A stretch of DNA of 64,000 nucleotides from Streptomyces sp. NBC_00557 (GCF_036345995.1 NZ_CP107796.1:5146001-5210000), one strand, 5' to 3'; shown: positions 32,687 to 42,607, counted from the stretch's first letter. Notes: a model not told the origin generated them from the letters alone. A program made the numbers and translations.

Positions 32687-34456
32687 TCAGAGACCGGCGA
32701 TCGGGTTCTTCAGGGTGCCGACGAGCTGGAGCGCGCCCGAGGGGTCGGCGAGGTCCACCATCTGCCGGTTGTCGCGCAGCTGGAGGCGGTTCAGGCAGGA
32801 CAGGGCGAACTCCGGGGCGAAGATGTCGTACTGGCGGAACCGGTCGGCCAGTGCGGGGTTCGCGTCCTGGTACTCGCGGGTGACCTGCGCGACCGTGCGC
32901 CAGAAGGCCTCCTCCTCCATGATCCCCTCGGCGGCGAGCTGCGCGGACAGGAAGCGGAAGAAGCAGTCGAAGACGTCGGTGAAGACCGACAGGAGCTTCT
33001 TGTCCTCCGGGACGTCCACCCGGATCCGCCGCACCTCGGGCGGCAGCGCCGCGTCCGGGTCCATCACCGCGATCTCCTCGGCGATGTCCTTGTAGATCGC
33101 GCGCTGCACGGCGCCGTCCTTCAGCACCAGGATCACGTTCTCGCCGTGCGGCATGAACACCAGGTCGTAGGCGTAGAAGCTGTGCAGCAGGGGCGTGTAG
33201 TACGCCCGCAGGTACCGCCGCAGCCAGGCGGCCGGGGTGAGCCCGGACCGCTCGATCAGGGCGCCCGTGAAGGAGGCGCCGGTGTGGTCCACGTGCAGCA
33301 GCGAGGCCATGGTGGCGAGGGACTCGCCGTCCTGAAGGCCCGGCACCGGGCTCTCCCGCCACAGCGCGGCCAGCATCTTGCGGTACGGCGAGTACCGGTC
33401 GGTGGCCCGCTCGTACTCCGGATGCCGGTAGCCGACGGCCGCCCGTTCCCGGAGGACCGTCAGGCCCGTGGCCTTCAGCACCGGGTCGTTCTCGATCAGC
33501 CGGGCCAGCCAGTCGTTGATGGCCGGGGTGGCCTCCATGTACGCGGCGGACAGGCCCCGCATGAACCCCATGTTGAGCACGGACAGGGCCGTCTTCACAT
33601 AGTGCTTCCCGGGGTGGGAGGCGTTGAAGAAGGTCCGGATGGACTGCTGGGCCAGATACGCGTCCTCGCCCTCGCCGAGGCAGACCAGGTTCCGCCGGGC
33701 CACCTCGGCGGCGAAGGTGACGGAGAGCTTGTTCCACCACTGCCAGGGGTGGACCGGGACGAGGAGGTAGTCGGCGGGGTCCAGGCCCTGGCCGGTGAGG
33801 GCGGCCCGGAAGCGGGCCAGGGTCTCCTCGCCCAGCTCCGCCCGCAGGAAGGACGCGTACTCGATCCCTTCCCCCGCCGTGAACACGGCTCGCGAACGGT
33901 GTGCGGCCAGCCACACCAGCCGGACGGGGCTCGCGGTCTCCGGGGCGTACGACAGGTACTCGTGGACGCCGAACCCGAGCCGCCCGTTGTTCGCCACGAA
34001 GCAGGGGTGGCCCTCGGTCATCGCCGCCTCGACGGCCTGGAAGCCGCTGCCCGCCAGCTCCGCGGAGGTGACGCGGGGCTTGGTGAGCTTGTAGCAGGTG
34101 CCGGAGAGGGTGGAGGAGATCTCCTCCAGGTAGACCGGCAGGATCTCGTCGCCCAGGCCCAGCGACTCCTTCAGCTCGATGAAGAAGTCCAGGGCGGACA
34201 GGGGGAGGCCGGCGCCGTCGCGGTGCCGGGTGATCGAGCCGGCGTCGACCTGCCAGTGGTCGAGGGCGCGGCGTACGGCGGAGAAGCGGTAGGACGTGAG
34301 CCCGTCGTCGCTGCGCACGACGTACCCCTCGCCGGTCTTCTCGGGTGTGATCAGGCGCTCGTGCGCGAACTCCGCGAGCGCCTTGCGTATCAGCAGCCGG
34401 TTGGCGGTCGCCCAGCGCTCGGGGGACAGATGGGCCACGGCGTCGGCGAGGCTCAT
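32687..34456 (-). CDS. desD: Desferrioxamine synthetase (NRPS-independent siderophore synthetase)
   Basis: 589 aa, IucA/IucC family. N-terminal nucleotide-binding parts include GHPCFVANNGRLGFGVHEYL and LVPVHPWQWWNKL. The substrate pocket region contains HPGKHYVKTALSVLNMGFMR, and a C-terminal FhuF-like section follows (MPHGENVILVLKDG). It trimerises and macrocyclises N-succinyl-N-hydroxycadaverine by ATP-dependent amide formation to desferrioxamine E or B. ATG 34456 overlaps the desC stop (ATGA). Last gene of desABCD, followed by a terminator; iron control comes from the box upstream of desA. Confidence 0.95.
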   Translation of the reverse strand: MSLADAVAHLSPERWATANRLLIRKALAEFAHERLITPEKTGEGYVVRSDDGLTSYRFSAVRRALDHWQVDAGSITRHRDGAGLPLSALDFFIELKESLGLGDEILPVYLEEISSTLSGTCYKLTKPRVTSAELAGSGFQAVEAAMTEGHPCFVANNGRLGFGVHEYLSYAPETASPVRLVWLAAHRSRAVFTAGEGIEYASFLRAELGEETLARFRAALTGQGLDPADYLLVPVHPWQWWNKLSVTFAAEVARRNLVCLGEGEDAYLAQQSIRTFFNASHPGKHYVKTALSVLNMGFMRGLSAAYMEATPAINDWLARLIENDPVLKATGLTVLRERAAVGYRHPEYERATDRYSPYRKMLAALWRESPVPGLQDGESLATMASLLHVDHTGASFTGALIERSGLTPAAWLRRYLRAYYTPLLHSFYAYDLVFMPHGENVILVLKDGAVQRAIYKDIAEEIAVMDPDAALPPEVRRIRVDVPEDKKLLSVFTDVFDCFFRFLSAQLAAEGIMEEEAFWRTVAQVTREYQDANPALADRFRQYDIFAPEFALSCLNRLQLRDNRQMVDLADPSGALQLVGTLKNPIAGL

Positions 34457-34998
34457 ACCGCCACCCCCGTCGTGGCGAGGAACCGCTCCCGCGTGCAGAA
34501 GCTCAGCAGGGCCCGCTTCTCCGGCGTCACGATCTCCCGCTCCGGCACGAACCCGACGGCCTCGTTCAGCGCGTGCACGGCCGTGTTGCGCACATCCGGC
34601 TCCACCACGACCCGCCGGGTCGCCGGATCCTCGAAGAGGTGGGCCAGCACCGCGGTGATCACGGACCTGGTGAAGCCGTGGACGGGGGTGTCCGTCGCCG
34701 GGGTGAGGAAGTGCATCCCGACATCGCCCGGCCGCGGCTCGTACAGTCCGGCCAGCTCGCGGTGCGCCGGGTCGTACCTCTCCATCAGGAACGCCGGCTC
34801 CCCGTCGCGCAGCCCCAGCAGCGCGTGATGGTGCTCGTCCGCCGCGATCTCCCGGTAGGCCCGCTCGACGTCCTCCGGCGTGGCGCCCTGCATCATCCAG
34901 AAGACGGCCTTGGGGTGGGTGACCCAGGAGTGCAGGAGCCCGGCGTCCTCGGACGGGTCGACGGGGCGGAAGGTGAAGGGCAGGTGTGTGCTGGTCAT
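34453..34998 (-). CDS. desC: N-hydroxycadaverine acyltransferase (GNAT)
   Basis: 181 aa, compact acyl-CoA transferase of the RhbD/IucB type. Key segments: [60 protein letters not shown] and [20 protein letters not shown]. It transfers succinyl or acetyl groups from CoA to N-hydroxycadaverine. Both ends overlap neighbours by 4 bases (ATGA), so desB-C-D are translationally coupled. Confidence 0.94.
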   Translation of the reverse strand: MTSTHLPFTFRPVDPSEDAGLLHSWVTHPKAVFWMMQGATPEDVERAYREIAADEHHHALLGLRDGEPAFLMERYDPAHRELAGLYEPRPGDVGMHFLTPATDTPVHGFTRSVITAVLAHLFEDPATRRVVVEPDVRNTAVHALNEAVGFVPEREIVTPEKRALLSFCTRERFLATTGVAV

Positions 34999-36272
34999 AC
35001 GGCGAAGTCCTGGAAGGCGATCGTCTTCTCGACCGGGTAGTACTCGGTGCCGAGCAGCTCGCGGATGATGTACGCGTTGCGGTAGGCGCCCATGCCCAGG
35101 TCGGGGCTGGTGATGCTGTGGGTGTGCACGCCGGCGTTCTGGAGGAAGACGCCGCGGCCGGTGACGTCGATGGCGTAGTTGCGGGCGACGTCGAAGCGGC
35201 CGTGGCCGTCGAAGCGCAGGCGGTCGCGGATCGGGGCGAGGAAGGCCGGGGGCTCGTAGCGGTAGCCGGTGGCCAGCAGCAGGCCCTCGGTCCGGATCTC
35301 GAAGTCCTTGCCCTGCTCGTCCTGGTGGAAGCCCAGGGTGTAGCCGCCGTCCGCGTAAGTGGCGGTGTGCAGCGTGGAGTTGGTGAGCAGCCGGGTACGC
35401 AGGGGACCGGTGAGGTTCTTCTGGTAGAGCAGGTCGAAGATCGCGTCGATCAGCTCCGAGTTGATGCCCTTGAACAGGCCCTTCTGTTCCCTCTCCAGCC
35501 GGTAGCGGGTCTCCTCGGGCAGGGCGTGGAAGTAGTCGATGTAGTCCGGGGAGGTCATCTCCAGGGTGAGCTTGGTGTACTCGAGGGGGAAGAATCGCGG
35601 GGAGCGGGTGACCCAGTCGAGCCGGTAGCCGTGGACGTCGATCCCGGACAGCAGCTCGTGGTAGATCTCGGCCGCGCTCTGCCCGCTGCCGACGATCGTG
35701 ATGGACTTCTTCGCCTGCAGCTCGGCCTTGCGGTGCATGTACTGCGAGGTGTGGAGGAAGTCGCCGGCCAGGCCCTGGCAGGCCTCGGGGAGGTGCGGGG
35801 TCGTGCCCGTGCCCAGCACCAGGTGGCGGGCGCGGAACGTCTCACCGTCCTGGGTGCGCACCGCGTACAGCCCGGCCTCGTACGTCACCTCGGTGACCGT
35901 CGTGCCGAAGCGGACGCTGCCGAGCTTGCCCGCGGCCCAGCGGCAGTAGTCGTCGTACTCGACCCGCAGCGGGTAGAAGTTCTCGCGGATGTAGAACGAG
36001 TACAGCCGCCCCTTCTCCTTCAGGTAGTTGAGGAAGGAGTACGGCGAGGTCGGGTCGGCCAGGGTGACCAGGTCCGACATGAACGGCGTCTGCAGGTGGG
36101 CGCCGTCGAGGAACATTCCGGCGTGCCACTCGAAGTCCGGCTTGGACTCCAGGAAGACGCCGTTCAGTGCGGCGATCGGTTCGGTGAGGCAGGCGAGGCC
36201 GAGGTTGAAGGGGCCGAGCCCGATCCCCACGAAGTCGTAGGCGGGGTAGGGGGCTTCAGGACGCGCGGTCAA
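34995..36272 (-). CDS. desB: Cadaverine N-monooxygenase (FAD/NADPH)
   Basis: 425 aa, lysine/ornithine N-hydroxylase family. FAD site [16 protein letters not shown] near the N-terminus, NADPH site [16 protein letters not shown] in the middle, and the C-terminal ATGYRYEPP motif. It hydroxylates cadaverine made by DesA. A TTG start at 36272 (GGGAG 6 bases upstream) overlaps the desA stop by 17 bases; the next in-frame start would cut into the FAD motif, which supports TTG. Confidence 0.93.
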   Translation of the reverse strand: MTARPEAPYPAYDFVGIGLGPFNLGLACLTEPIAALNGVFLESKPDFEWHAGMFLDGAHLQTPFMSDLVTLADPTSPYSFLNYLKEKGRLYSFYIRENFYPLRVEYDDYCRWAAGKLGSVRFGTTVTEVTYEAGLYAVRTQDGETFRARHLVLGTGTTPHLPEACQGLAGDFLHTSQYMHRKAELQAKKSITIVGSGQSAAEIYHELLSGIDVHGYRLDWVTRSPRFFPLEYTKLTLEMTSPDYIDYFHALPEETRYRLEREQKGLFKGINSELIDAIFDLLYQKNLTGPLRTRLLTNSTLHTATYADGGYTLGFHQDEQGKDFEIRTEGLLLATGYRYEPPAFLAPIRDRLRFDGHGRFDVARNYAIDVTGRGVFLQNAGVHTHSITSPDLGMGAYRNAYIIRELLGTEYYPVEKTIAFQDFAV

Positions 36273-37698
36273 GGGAGTCTCCCAGGTACTGCTCGGCGTG
36301 GCCGGCGATCAGATCGAGGACGGCGGCGATGTCGGCCGGTGTCGTCTCGGGGTTGAGCAGGGTGAACTTCAGGTACTGGCGGCCGCCGACCTCGGTGCCC
36401 GCGACCACGGCGGCGCCGGAGGCGAACAGGGCCTTGCGGGCGTGGAGGTTGGCGCGGTCGATCTCGGCCGGATCGGTGACGGCCGCCGGGATGCAGCGGA
36501 AGACCAGGGTGGACAGGGCGGGCGCCACGACGACGTCGTACCGGGGGTCGGCGGCGAGCATCCGCCAGCCCTGCTGCGCAAGGTCGCAGACCTCGTCGAA
36601 GAGCCGCCCGACGCCGTCGGCGCCCATGACCCGCAGGGTGAGCCACAGTTTGAGGGCGTCGAAGCGGCGGGTGGTCTGCAGGGACTTGTCGACCTGGTTG
36701 GGGATGCGTTCGCGCACCGTGCGGCGCGGGTTGAGGTACTCCGCGTGGTAGGTGGCGTGCCGCAGGGTGGCCGCGTCGCGCACCAGCACGGCCGAGGAAC
36801 TCACCGGCTGGAAGAAGGACTTGTGGTAGTCGACGGTGACCGAGTCGGCGCGTTCGATGCCGGCCAGGAGGTGGCGCCGGGTGGGGGAGGCGAGCAGCCC
36901 GCAGCCGTAGGCGGCGTCGACGTGCAGCCACACGCCGTACTGGGCGCACAGCCCGGCGATCTCCGGGAGCGGGTCGATGGAGCCGAAGTCGGTGGTGCCG
37001 GCGGTGGCGACGACCGCCATGGGGATCAGCCCGTCGCGCCGGCAGCGTTCCAGCTCGCGGGCGAGGGCGACGGTGTGCATGCGCTTGTCGTGGTCGACGG
37101 GGATGGACACCACGGACTCGGCGCTCAGGCCGAGCAGTTTCGCGGACTTCCTGACGCTGAAGTGGGCGGCTTCGGAGGCGAAGACGCGCAGTTTCGCCAG
37201 GGAGTCGGTCTTGGACTCCTCGCGCGCCAGCAGGAGTGCCTGGAGGTTGGACTGGCTGCCGCCGGAGGTGAACACGCCGTCGGCGGCGGGCCCGAGGCCG
37301 ATCCGGGCGGCCGTCCAGTCGATGAGCTTGCGCTCGATGAGGGTGCCGCCGGCCGACTGGTCCCAGGTGTCGAGGGAGGAGTTGACGGCGGAGAGCACGG
37401 CCTCGCCGAGCACCGCCGGGATGACGACGGGGCAGTTGAGGTGGGCGAGGTAGCGGGGGTGGTGGAAGTAGACGGCGTCGCGGAGGTAGACGTCCTGCAG
37501 TTCGTCCAGGGCGGCGGTGGTGTCGCCGAGCGGGCGGTCGAGGTCGACGGCGTCGAGCCGGGGGGCGAGGGCCTCGACGGTGACGCCGGTGAACGGACGG
37601 TCGGCGGCGGCGAGTTGGGCCGCCACCCGCTCGACTCCTTCGGTCACGGAGCTGCGGTAGTGCTCCGTGGTGAGTCCATTGAGCAGGTGCGAGCGCAT
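36256..37698 (-). CDS. desA: L-lysine decarboxylase (PLP)
   Basis: 480 aa, group II PLP decarboxylase. The PLP site shows [28 protein letters not shown] (Asp binding the pyridine N) and [18 protein letters not shown] (Schiff-base Lys). It forms cadaverine for desferrioxamine. ATG 37698 has GGAGG 8 bases upstream. First gene of desABCD with a perfect iron box 53 bases before the start. It lies divergent from nothing: desF and desE precede it on the same strand but have their own iron box. Confidence 0.95.
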   Translation of the reverse strand: MRSHLLNGLTTEHYRSSVTEGVERVAAQLAAADRPFTGVTVEALAPRLDAVDLDRPLGDTTAALDELQDVYLRDAVYFHHPRYLAHLNCPVVIPAVLGEAVLSAVNSSLDTWDQSAGGTLIERKLIDWTAARIGLGPAADGVFTSGGSQSNLQALLLAREESKTDSLAKLRVFASEAAHFSVRKSAKLLGLSAESVVSIPVDHDKRMHTVALARELERCRRDGLIPMAVVATAGTTDFGSIDPLPEIAGLCAQYGVWLHVDAAYGCGLLASPTRRHLLAGIERADSVTVDYHKSFFQPVSSSAVLVRDAATLRHATYHAEYLNPRRTVRERIPNQVDKSLQTTRRFDALKLWLTLRVMGADGVGRLFDEVCDLAQQGWRMLAADPRYDVVVAPALSTLVFRCIPAAVTDPAEIDRANLHARKALFASGAAVVAGTEVGGRQYLKFTLLNPETTPADIAAVLDLIAGHAEQYLGDSLDRAS

Positions 37699-37750
37699 GT
37701 GGGGGTCCTCCGAGGGGACGGTCCGTGCGGGGAATGGGAGCCGCTTCAAT

Positions 37751-37769
37751 TTAGGTTAGCCTAACCTAA
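37751..37769. promoter_or_regulatory. Iron box (DmdR1-type operator) of desABCD
   Basis: TTAGGTTAGCCTAACCTAA, a 19-bp perfect palindrome equal to the DmdR/DtxR-family iron box apart from its centre. It is about 53 bases before the desA ATG, giving iron-dependent repression. Confidence 0.93.
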
Positions 37770-37839
37770 CTTTCTTGGATCAAGACATGCTTCTGCCGTG
37801 CCCGGGGTCACGCACAGGGGAGTTGCCCGGCGGGCGGGG

Positions 37840-38697
37840 TCACTCCGCCGCGCGCACCTGCTCCTCGGTCATTCCCCGGCGCCAGTACCCGACGAAGGTG
37901 ACGCGCCGCCGGTCCACCCCGCGCTCCTGGACGAAGTGCCGCCGCAGCGCCTTCACCCGCCCCGACTCCCCGGCGATCCACACGTACGGCCGCTCGGCGG
38001 CGGGGAGCCGTGCGGCCCGCACGGCGTCGACGGCCGTGGGGGCGCCGTCGTGCCGTACGAGCCATGTGATCTCCGCGTCCGCCTCCGTGCGCACGTCCTG
38101 GATGTCACCGGCGTGCGGCACCTCCAGAAAGGCCCGGACCCGGACACCGGCCGGAAGGGACTCCAGGCTCGCGGTCGCGGCCGGTACGGCGCTCTCGTCG
38201 CCCCACAGCACGACGAGGTCGGCGTCCTCGGGCGGACGGAACCGGACGGCGCGGTTGTCGGCGATCACCGGCCCGAGCAGCAGCACCCGGTCGCCGGGGG
38301 TGGCGCGGGAGGCCCAGCGGGAGGCGGGGCCCGCGGGGGTGTGCAGGACGAAGTCGATGTCGAGCTCGCCGGGGTCGCGCCGGAAGGACCGGAGCGTGTA
38401 CGAACGCATCACCGCCCGTACGCCGTCGGGCAGTTCACGCCACGCCTGCCACCAGCCTCCCCCATTCTCGGCTTCGCTCGAACGGGGGGACCCCCATCCC
38501 AGGTCAAGGGGCACGACAGGCTCCGGCTGGCCCGGATGCGGCAGGAACAGGGAGAGGGACTGGTCGCGCCCGAGCGAGTCGAAGGCGTGCAGATCGTCCC
38601 CGCCGAAGGTGACCCGGACGAGCGACGGCCCCAGCCGCCGGGTCCGCGCGACGCGCAGAGAGAAGAAACGGAACGGAGCGGCTACGGCCGTCGTCAT
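37840..38697 (-). CDS. desF: Siderophore-interacting protein (ferric-siderophore reductase family)
   Basis: 285 aa. The ferredoxin-reductase-like FAD domain shows MRSYTLRSFRRDPGELDIDF (R-x-Y-T flavin motif) and GPASRWASRATPGDRVLLLG. The C-terminal NAD(P)H domain includes VVLWGDESAVPAA and YVWIAGESGRVKALRRHF. Related ViuB/SIP proteins release iron from imported ferric siderophores by reduction. ATG 38697 follows CAGGAG. It is 35 bases after desE on the same strand and shares its iron box. Confidence 0.9.
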   Translation of the reverse strand: MTTAVAAPFRFFSLRVARTRRLGPSLVRVTFGGDDLHAFDSLGRDQSLSLFLPHPGQPEPVVPLDLGWGSPRSSEAENGGGWWQAWRELPDGVRAVMRSYTLRSFRRDPGELDIDFVLHTPAGPASRWASRATPGDRVLLLGPVIADNRAVRFRPPEDADLVVLWGDESAVPAATASLESLPAGVRVRAFLEVPHAGDIQDVRTEADAEITWLVRHDGAPTAVDAVRAARLPAAERPYVWIAGESGRVKALRRHFVQERGVDRRRVTFVGYWRRGMTEEQVRAAE

Positions 38698-38732
38698 GGG
38701 AGCTCCTGATGCGATGGGGGGCTTGGGGGCGC

Positions 38733-39779
38733 CTAGCTGACCTTCTTCGCCTTCTCCAGGGCCTCGGCCAGACTCGTCAGCAGCGGCACGCACTTGTCGT
38801 ACGACAGGATCGGCTCCGGAGACCGGGCGATGACCTGCCCCGCCTTCACGGCAGGCAGCTTCTTCCACGTGGGCTTGGTGATGTCGGCCGGCTGGATGGC
38901 CGACGACCGGTCGTCCATCATGATGATGTCGGCGCGGTACTTGTCGACGTTCTCCCAGCTCAGTGGCTCGTACCAGCCGCCGCCCTGCTTCTTGGCGCTC
39001 TCCGGCGGCTCGACGAAGTCCACGCCGAGGGCCTTGAAGTACTCCAGGTCGACGGAGAGGTTCGTGCCGGAGACGTAGAAGAGCTGGTCGCTGGCGGATC
39101 CGGCCAACACCTTGATGCCGGGCCTGGCCTTGGCGGCGGCCCGCAGCCGGGCGGCGGCGGCCTCGAACCGCTTCTTCGCGTCGGTGACCTTCGCGGCCTT
39201 CATGTCCGCGCCGAGCGACGCGGCGAGGTCCCACATGCGCTGCAGCGGCTGGGTGAGCTGCCGGTCGTAGACGGAGATGCCGACGCTGGGGGCCAGTTGG
39301 GCGATCTTCTTCCCGGACTCCTCGGGGACGTACCACAGGGTGCCGGCGTCGTCGAACATCGTCGTGATGAGCACGTCGGGCGCGAGCGAGGCGTACTTCT
39401 CGATGTTGAACTGGCCCCAGGCGTTGCCGAGGACCGTCACCTTGCTGATGTCCATGTCGCCGGCCTGGACGTCGGGCTCGCCGTCCTTCGTCCGCGTCGG
39501 CCCGAAGACGCCCTTGACCTGGATGCCGTAGTCGTAGAGGGCGGCGCCGACGCCGGTGAAGGCGACGATGTCCGCCGGGACCTTGTCGAGCTTCACCGTC
39601 GTACCGCGGTCGTCCTTGAAGGACCAGGGGCCGGACGCGGAGCCCTTCGTCCCGTTTCCGGAGCCACCGCCCTTGCCCTTGTCGTCTCCGCAGGCGGCGA
39701 GCGCGGCGCCGAGTCCGAGGGCGCCGCCGGCGGCGAGGAGGCCGCGGCGATTCAGGTGGGTGGCACGGGCGTGGGGCAT
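38733..39779 (-). CDS. desE: Ferrioxamine-binding lipoprotein
   Basis: 348 aa. The N-terminus combines a twin-arginine pattern (LNRRGLLAAGG) with a lipobox (ALAACGDD), so a Tat-routed lipoprotein is likely. The mature part is a type III/FecB-like binding protein: VPADIVAFTGVGAALYDYG, LAPDVLITTMFDDAG and WENVDKYRADIIMMDDR. It captures ferrioxamines at the membrane for an ABC importer encoded elsewhere. An iron box lies 52 bases upstream of the ATG. Confidence 0.92.
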   Translation of the reverse strand: MPHARATHLNRRGLLAAGGALGLGAALAACGDDKGKGGGSGNGTKGSASGPWSFKDDRGTTVKLDKVPADIVAFTGVGAALYDYGIQVKGVFGPTRTKDGEPDVQAGDMDISKVTVLGNAWGQFNIEKYASLAPDVLITTMFDDAGTLWYVPEESGKKIAQLAPSVGISVYDRQLTQPLQRMWDLAASLGADMKAAKVTDAKKRFEAAAARLRAAAKARPGIKVLAGSASDQLFYVSGTNLSVDLEYFKALGVDFVEPPESAKKQGGGWYEPLSWENVDKYRADIIMMDDRSSAIQPADITKPTWKKLPAVKAGQVIARSPEPILSYDKCVPLLTSLAEALEKAKKVS

Positions 39780-39830
39780 GGGTGCGACTGCTTTCGAACG
39801 GGGCGGAGCGCCCGCCGGACGGATTCGAAG

Positions 39831-39849
39831 GTAGGTTAGCCTAACCTCA
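39831..39849. promoter_or_regulatory. Iron box of desE-desF
   Basis: GTAGGTTAGCCTAACCTCA, with perfect inner palindrome AGGTTAGCCTAACCT, matches the iron box upstream of desA. It lies between desE and the divergent polyprenyl-synthetase-like gene (188 bases from its ATG). Confidence 0.9.
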
Positions 39850-40036
39850 GTTGTCGTCCAGGGGGGTGGGCGCGAGCCGCACGGTTCGTCCGTTTGGTCC
39901 AGGCGGCCGATTCCGGTCGTCTTCTGTCGTCCGGCCCTCAACCTCCTTCACCCGCATGGCCGTTCCGATCACCTGCCGCTACTTTGTGTCGCTACCTGGC
40001 TGCTGTGGGCTGCGGACGGAGAGGGACGGGACGGGC

Positions 40037-41188
40037 ATGACGACCACGACGGTCGGTCGGGACGTGGAGGCGGTGGTCCGCGCGGACGCCGCACTCCTGG
40101 AGGCGGACCTCGACCGGTTCCTCGCGACGCCGGCGAAGGAGCCGTCGGGCGCGCCGGGTTCCGTGTACGGCGCCGCGCTCCGGCGGGCCCTGCACGCACC
40201 GGTCGCCGACGCCGTCGGCTCCAAGGCGGGGCAGGAGGCGCTGCGCCCCGCTCCCGGAGCCCCCGGGGGCGGCCGCGCGCTGCGGCCCTCGATGGTCTAC
40301 TGGGCCTACCGCAACTACCGCGGCTTCGACGGGCCGGCCCCCGGGGACGCCCAGGACGACGCGTTCGCCGCCGTGCGCAGGGCCGCCGTCGCCGTCCGCG
40401 TCCTGCTGAAGGCCGCGGTCGCGCTCGACGACGTGCAGGACGGCAGCACCGTCCGCTACGGCGAACCCGCGCTGCACATCACCCACGGCGTGCCGCTCGC
40501 CGTCAACACCGGATCCTGGCTGGTCGCGGCCGCTCTGGCGCACGCGGCCGACCCCGCCGTCGTCGACAGCCTGCTCGCCTCGGTGGCCGACGGCTTCCAG
40601 GGGCAGGCCGTCGACATCGCCACCCGTGCGCCCGGCACCCGCGCCGAACTGGCCCGGGCGCCGCACCCGGAGCGGGTCTCCTTCTGGGAGGCGATGGCCG
40701 CGCTGAAGACCGGCACCCTCTTCCGGATGCCGCTCGACGCGGCCCTCGCGGCCCTGCGGGTGGTCGCGGACGAGCGCGGCACGCTGAACGAGGCCATGCG
40801 GCAACTCGGCCTCGCCAGCCAGCTGTTCAACGACGTGACCGACTTCGTGCCGGAGTTCGCCGGCGCGCGCACCCACGAGGACTGCGACGGGCTGGGCAAC
40901 CGCGTCGTCCTGGAACTCCTCGACTCCCCTGACGGCGCGCCCCCGCCGGACCCCGAGGAGCTGACCGGCGAGCGGCTGCGGTCGTACGTTCTCGGCCATC
41001 CGGGCCTCGACCGGAGGCTGCTCGCCCTGTCCGCCGAGGCGGCCGAACGCAAACGGGCCGCGAAGGAGGCCGTGCGCCGCGTGTGCCGCTCGGCGGACAG
41101 CGCCGCCTACTTCGATCTCACCATCGACCGCAAGGGCCACCTCATCGACCGCCTCCACGACACCCTGCGGGGGCGGAGCGGGGCATGA
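40037..41188 (+). CDS. Polyprenyl (isoprenyl diphosphate) synthase-like protein
   Basis: 383 aa from ATG 40037 with GGGACGGG upstream. Class I isoprenyl synthase features: VALDDVQDGS, an intact D-D-x-x-D first aspartate motif, followed by RYGEPALHITHGVPLAVNTG. A modified second motif is FNDVTDF (N-D-x-x-D), with KTGTLFRMPL between them. The substrate could be allylic diphosphates, but the altered second motif makes product length and activity uncertain. Its stop overlaps the ATG of a short downstream gene. No other terpenoid gene is nearby. From memory, this gene is not between desE and acdH in S. coelicolor, suggesting later insertion. Confidence 0.82.
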   Translation: MTTTTVGRDVEAVVRADAALLEADLDRFLATPAKEPSGAPGSVYGAALRRALHAPVADAVGSKAGQEALRPAPGAPGGGRALRPSMVYWAYRNYRGFDGPAPGDAQDDAFAAVRRAAVAVRVLLKAAVALDDVQDGSTVRYGEPALHITHGVPLAVNTGSWLVAAALAHAADPAVVDSLLASVADGFQGQAVDIATRAPGTRAELARAPHPERVSFWEAMAALKTGTLFRMPLDAALAALRVVADERGTLNEAMRQLGLASQLFNDVTDFVPEFAGARTHEDCDGLGNRVVLELLDSPDGAPPPDPEELTGERLRSYVLGHPGLDRRLLALSAEAAERKRAAKEAVRRVCRSADSAAYFDLTIDRKGHLIDRLHDTLRGRSGA

Positions 41189-41445
41189 CGGCGCCGGTCA
41201 CCGCCTCGGCCCGGCTGCGCGCCGGCACCCTGCCGATGGCCCGCTACATGGCTCAACTCTCCGCCCTGCACATGGTGTTGAGCGCCCCGGAGACGGAACT
41301 CGCACGTGCCGACGCCCCGGCCTCCGCCGCCCACAGGGCGGCGGAGGATCACCCGCGTACTGGGCGTACTCGGGTGGTCCGACAACGCGGCGAGGTGCCG
41401 TGCCGGGCGTCGCGGACCCGGGCTGATCCAAACGAAACCCCCTAG
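41185..41445 (+). pseudogene. Truncated partner of the polyprenyl synthase-like gene (heme-oxygenase-fold-like start)
   Basis: An ATGA overlap couples this 86-codon frame to the upstream gene. Residues 1-43 look like a genuine N-terminus (ARLRAGTLPMARYMAQLSAL, HMVLSAPETELARA), reminiscent of the first helices of heme-oxygenase/TenA-like proteins. After that the sequence runs through a perfect GC hairpin (41321-41347) and becomes Arg/Thr-rich junk. I read it as the remnant of a longer gene cut by deletion. A genuine small protein cannot be excluded. Confidence 0.5.
41321..41347. terminator. Terminator-like hairpin inside the truncated frame
   Basis: Perfect 12-bp arms CCTCCGCCGCCC (41321-41332) and GGGCGGCGGAGG (41336-41347), 3-base loop. 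It probably marks the end of the polyprenyl-synthase transcript and may also serve the convergent leucine operon. Confidence 0.75.
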
Positions 41446-42602
41446 CTCACCAGGCCCAGTTCGCGTGCGATGAGCATCCGCTGGACCTCGCTGGTGCCCT
41501 CGCCGATCTCGAGGATCTTGGAGTCGCGCCACATGCGGGCCACCGGGTACTCGTTCATGAAGCCGTAGCCGCCGTGGATCTGCGTGGCGTCGCGGGCGTT
41601 GTCCACGGCGACCGTGGAGGAGTACAGCTTGGCCAGCGCCGCCTCCTTCTTGAACGGCTCGCCCGCGACCAGCCGGCTGGCCGCGTCCCGCCAGGCCAGG
41701 CGGGCGGTGTGGGCCTTCATCTCCATGTCGGCGATCTTGAACTGGATGGCCTGGTTGGCGCCGATGGGGCGGCCGAAGGCGTGCCGCTCCTTGGCGTACT
41801 TCACCGACTCGTCCACACAGCCCTGCGCGAGGCCGGTGGCGAGGGCCGCGATGGCGATCCGGCCCTCGTCGAGGATGCGCAGGAACTGGGCGTAGCCGCG
41901 GCCCTCCTCGCCGAGCAGGTTGGCCGCCGGGACCCGGACGTCCTGGAAGGACAGCTCGCGGGTGTCGGAGGCGTTCCAGCCGACCTTCGAGTACGGCGCG
42001 GCGACCGTGAAGCCCGGGGTGCCGGACGGGACGATGATCGCCGAGATCAGCGGCTTGCCGTCCGGCTTGCGGCCGGTGACCGCCGTGACCGTCACCAGGC
42101 CGGTGATGTCCGTGCCGGAGTTGGTGATGAAGCACTTGGTGCCGTTGATCACCCACTCGTTCGTGTCCGGGTCCAGCCGGGCCGTCGTACGCGTGGCGCC
42201 CGCGTCGCTGCCGCCGTCCGGCTCCGTCAGGCCGAACGCGCCGAGGATCTCGCCCGCGCACAGCCTGGGCAGCCACCGGCGCTTCTGCTCCTCGGTGCCG
42301 AAGAGGTGGATCGGCATGGCGCCGAGCGAGACGCCCGCCTCCAGGGTGATCGCCACCGACGAGTCGACCCGCGCCAGTTCCTCCAGGGCGATGCCGAGCG
42401 CCAGATAGTCGCCGCCCATGCCGCCGTACTCCTCGGGGAACGGCAGCCCGAACAGGCCCATGCGGCCCATCTCGCGGACGATCTCGTACGGGAACTCGTG
42501 CCGCTCGTAGAAGTCGCCGATCTTCGGCGCCACGACATCGTGCGCGAACTCCGCGACCGTACGGCGGAGTTCCTCCAGCTCGGGGCTGAGACGGTGGTCC
42601 AT
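41442..42602 (-). CDS. acdH: Acyl-CoA dehydrogenase of branched-chain catabolism (AcdH-like)
   Basis: 386 aa from ATG 42602, the length reported for streptomycete AcdH. FAD and acyl-CoA motifs: AFGLTEPDGGSDAGATRT, KCFITNSGTDITGLV, YAKERHAFGRPIGANQAIQF and the C-terminal IHGGYGFMNEYPVARMWRD with IGEGTSEVQRMLIARELGL. The active-site glutamate is expected in GEGTSE, as in isovaleryl/branched short-chain dehydrogenases. A GTG at 42611 would overlap the HMG-CoA lyase stop by 4 bases. Last gene of the leucine unit. Confidence 0.92.
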   Translation of the reverse strand: MDHRLSPELEELRRTVAEFAHDVVAPKIGDFYERHEFPYEIVREMGRMGLFGLPFPEEYGGMGGDYLALGIALEELARVDSSVAITLEAGVSLGAMPIHLFGTEEQKRRWLPRLCAGEILGAFGLTEPDGGSDAGATRTTARLDPDTNEWVINGTKCFITNSGTDITGLVTVTAVTGRKPDGKPLISAIIVPSGTPGFTVAAPYSKVGWNASDTRELSFQDVRVPAANLLGEEGRGYAQFLRILDEGRIAIAALATGLAQGCVDESVKYAKERHAFGRPIGANQAIQFKIADMEMKAHTARLAWRDAASRLVAGEPFKKEAALAKLYSSTVAVDNARDATQIHGGYGFMNEYPVARMWRDSKILEIGEGTSEVQRMLIARELGLVS

Positions 42603-42607
42603 GCTGA

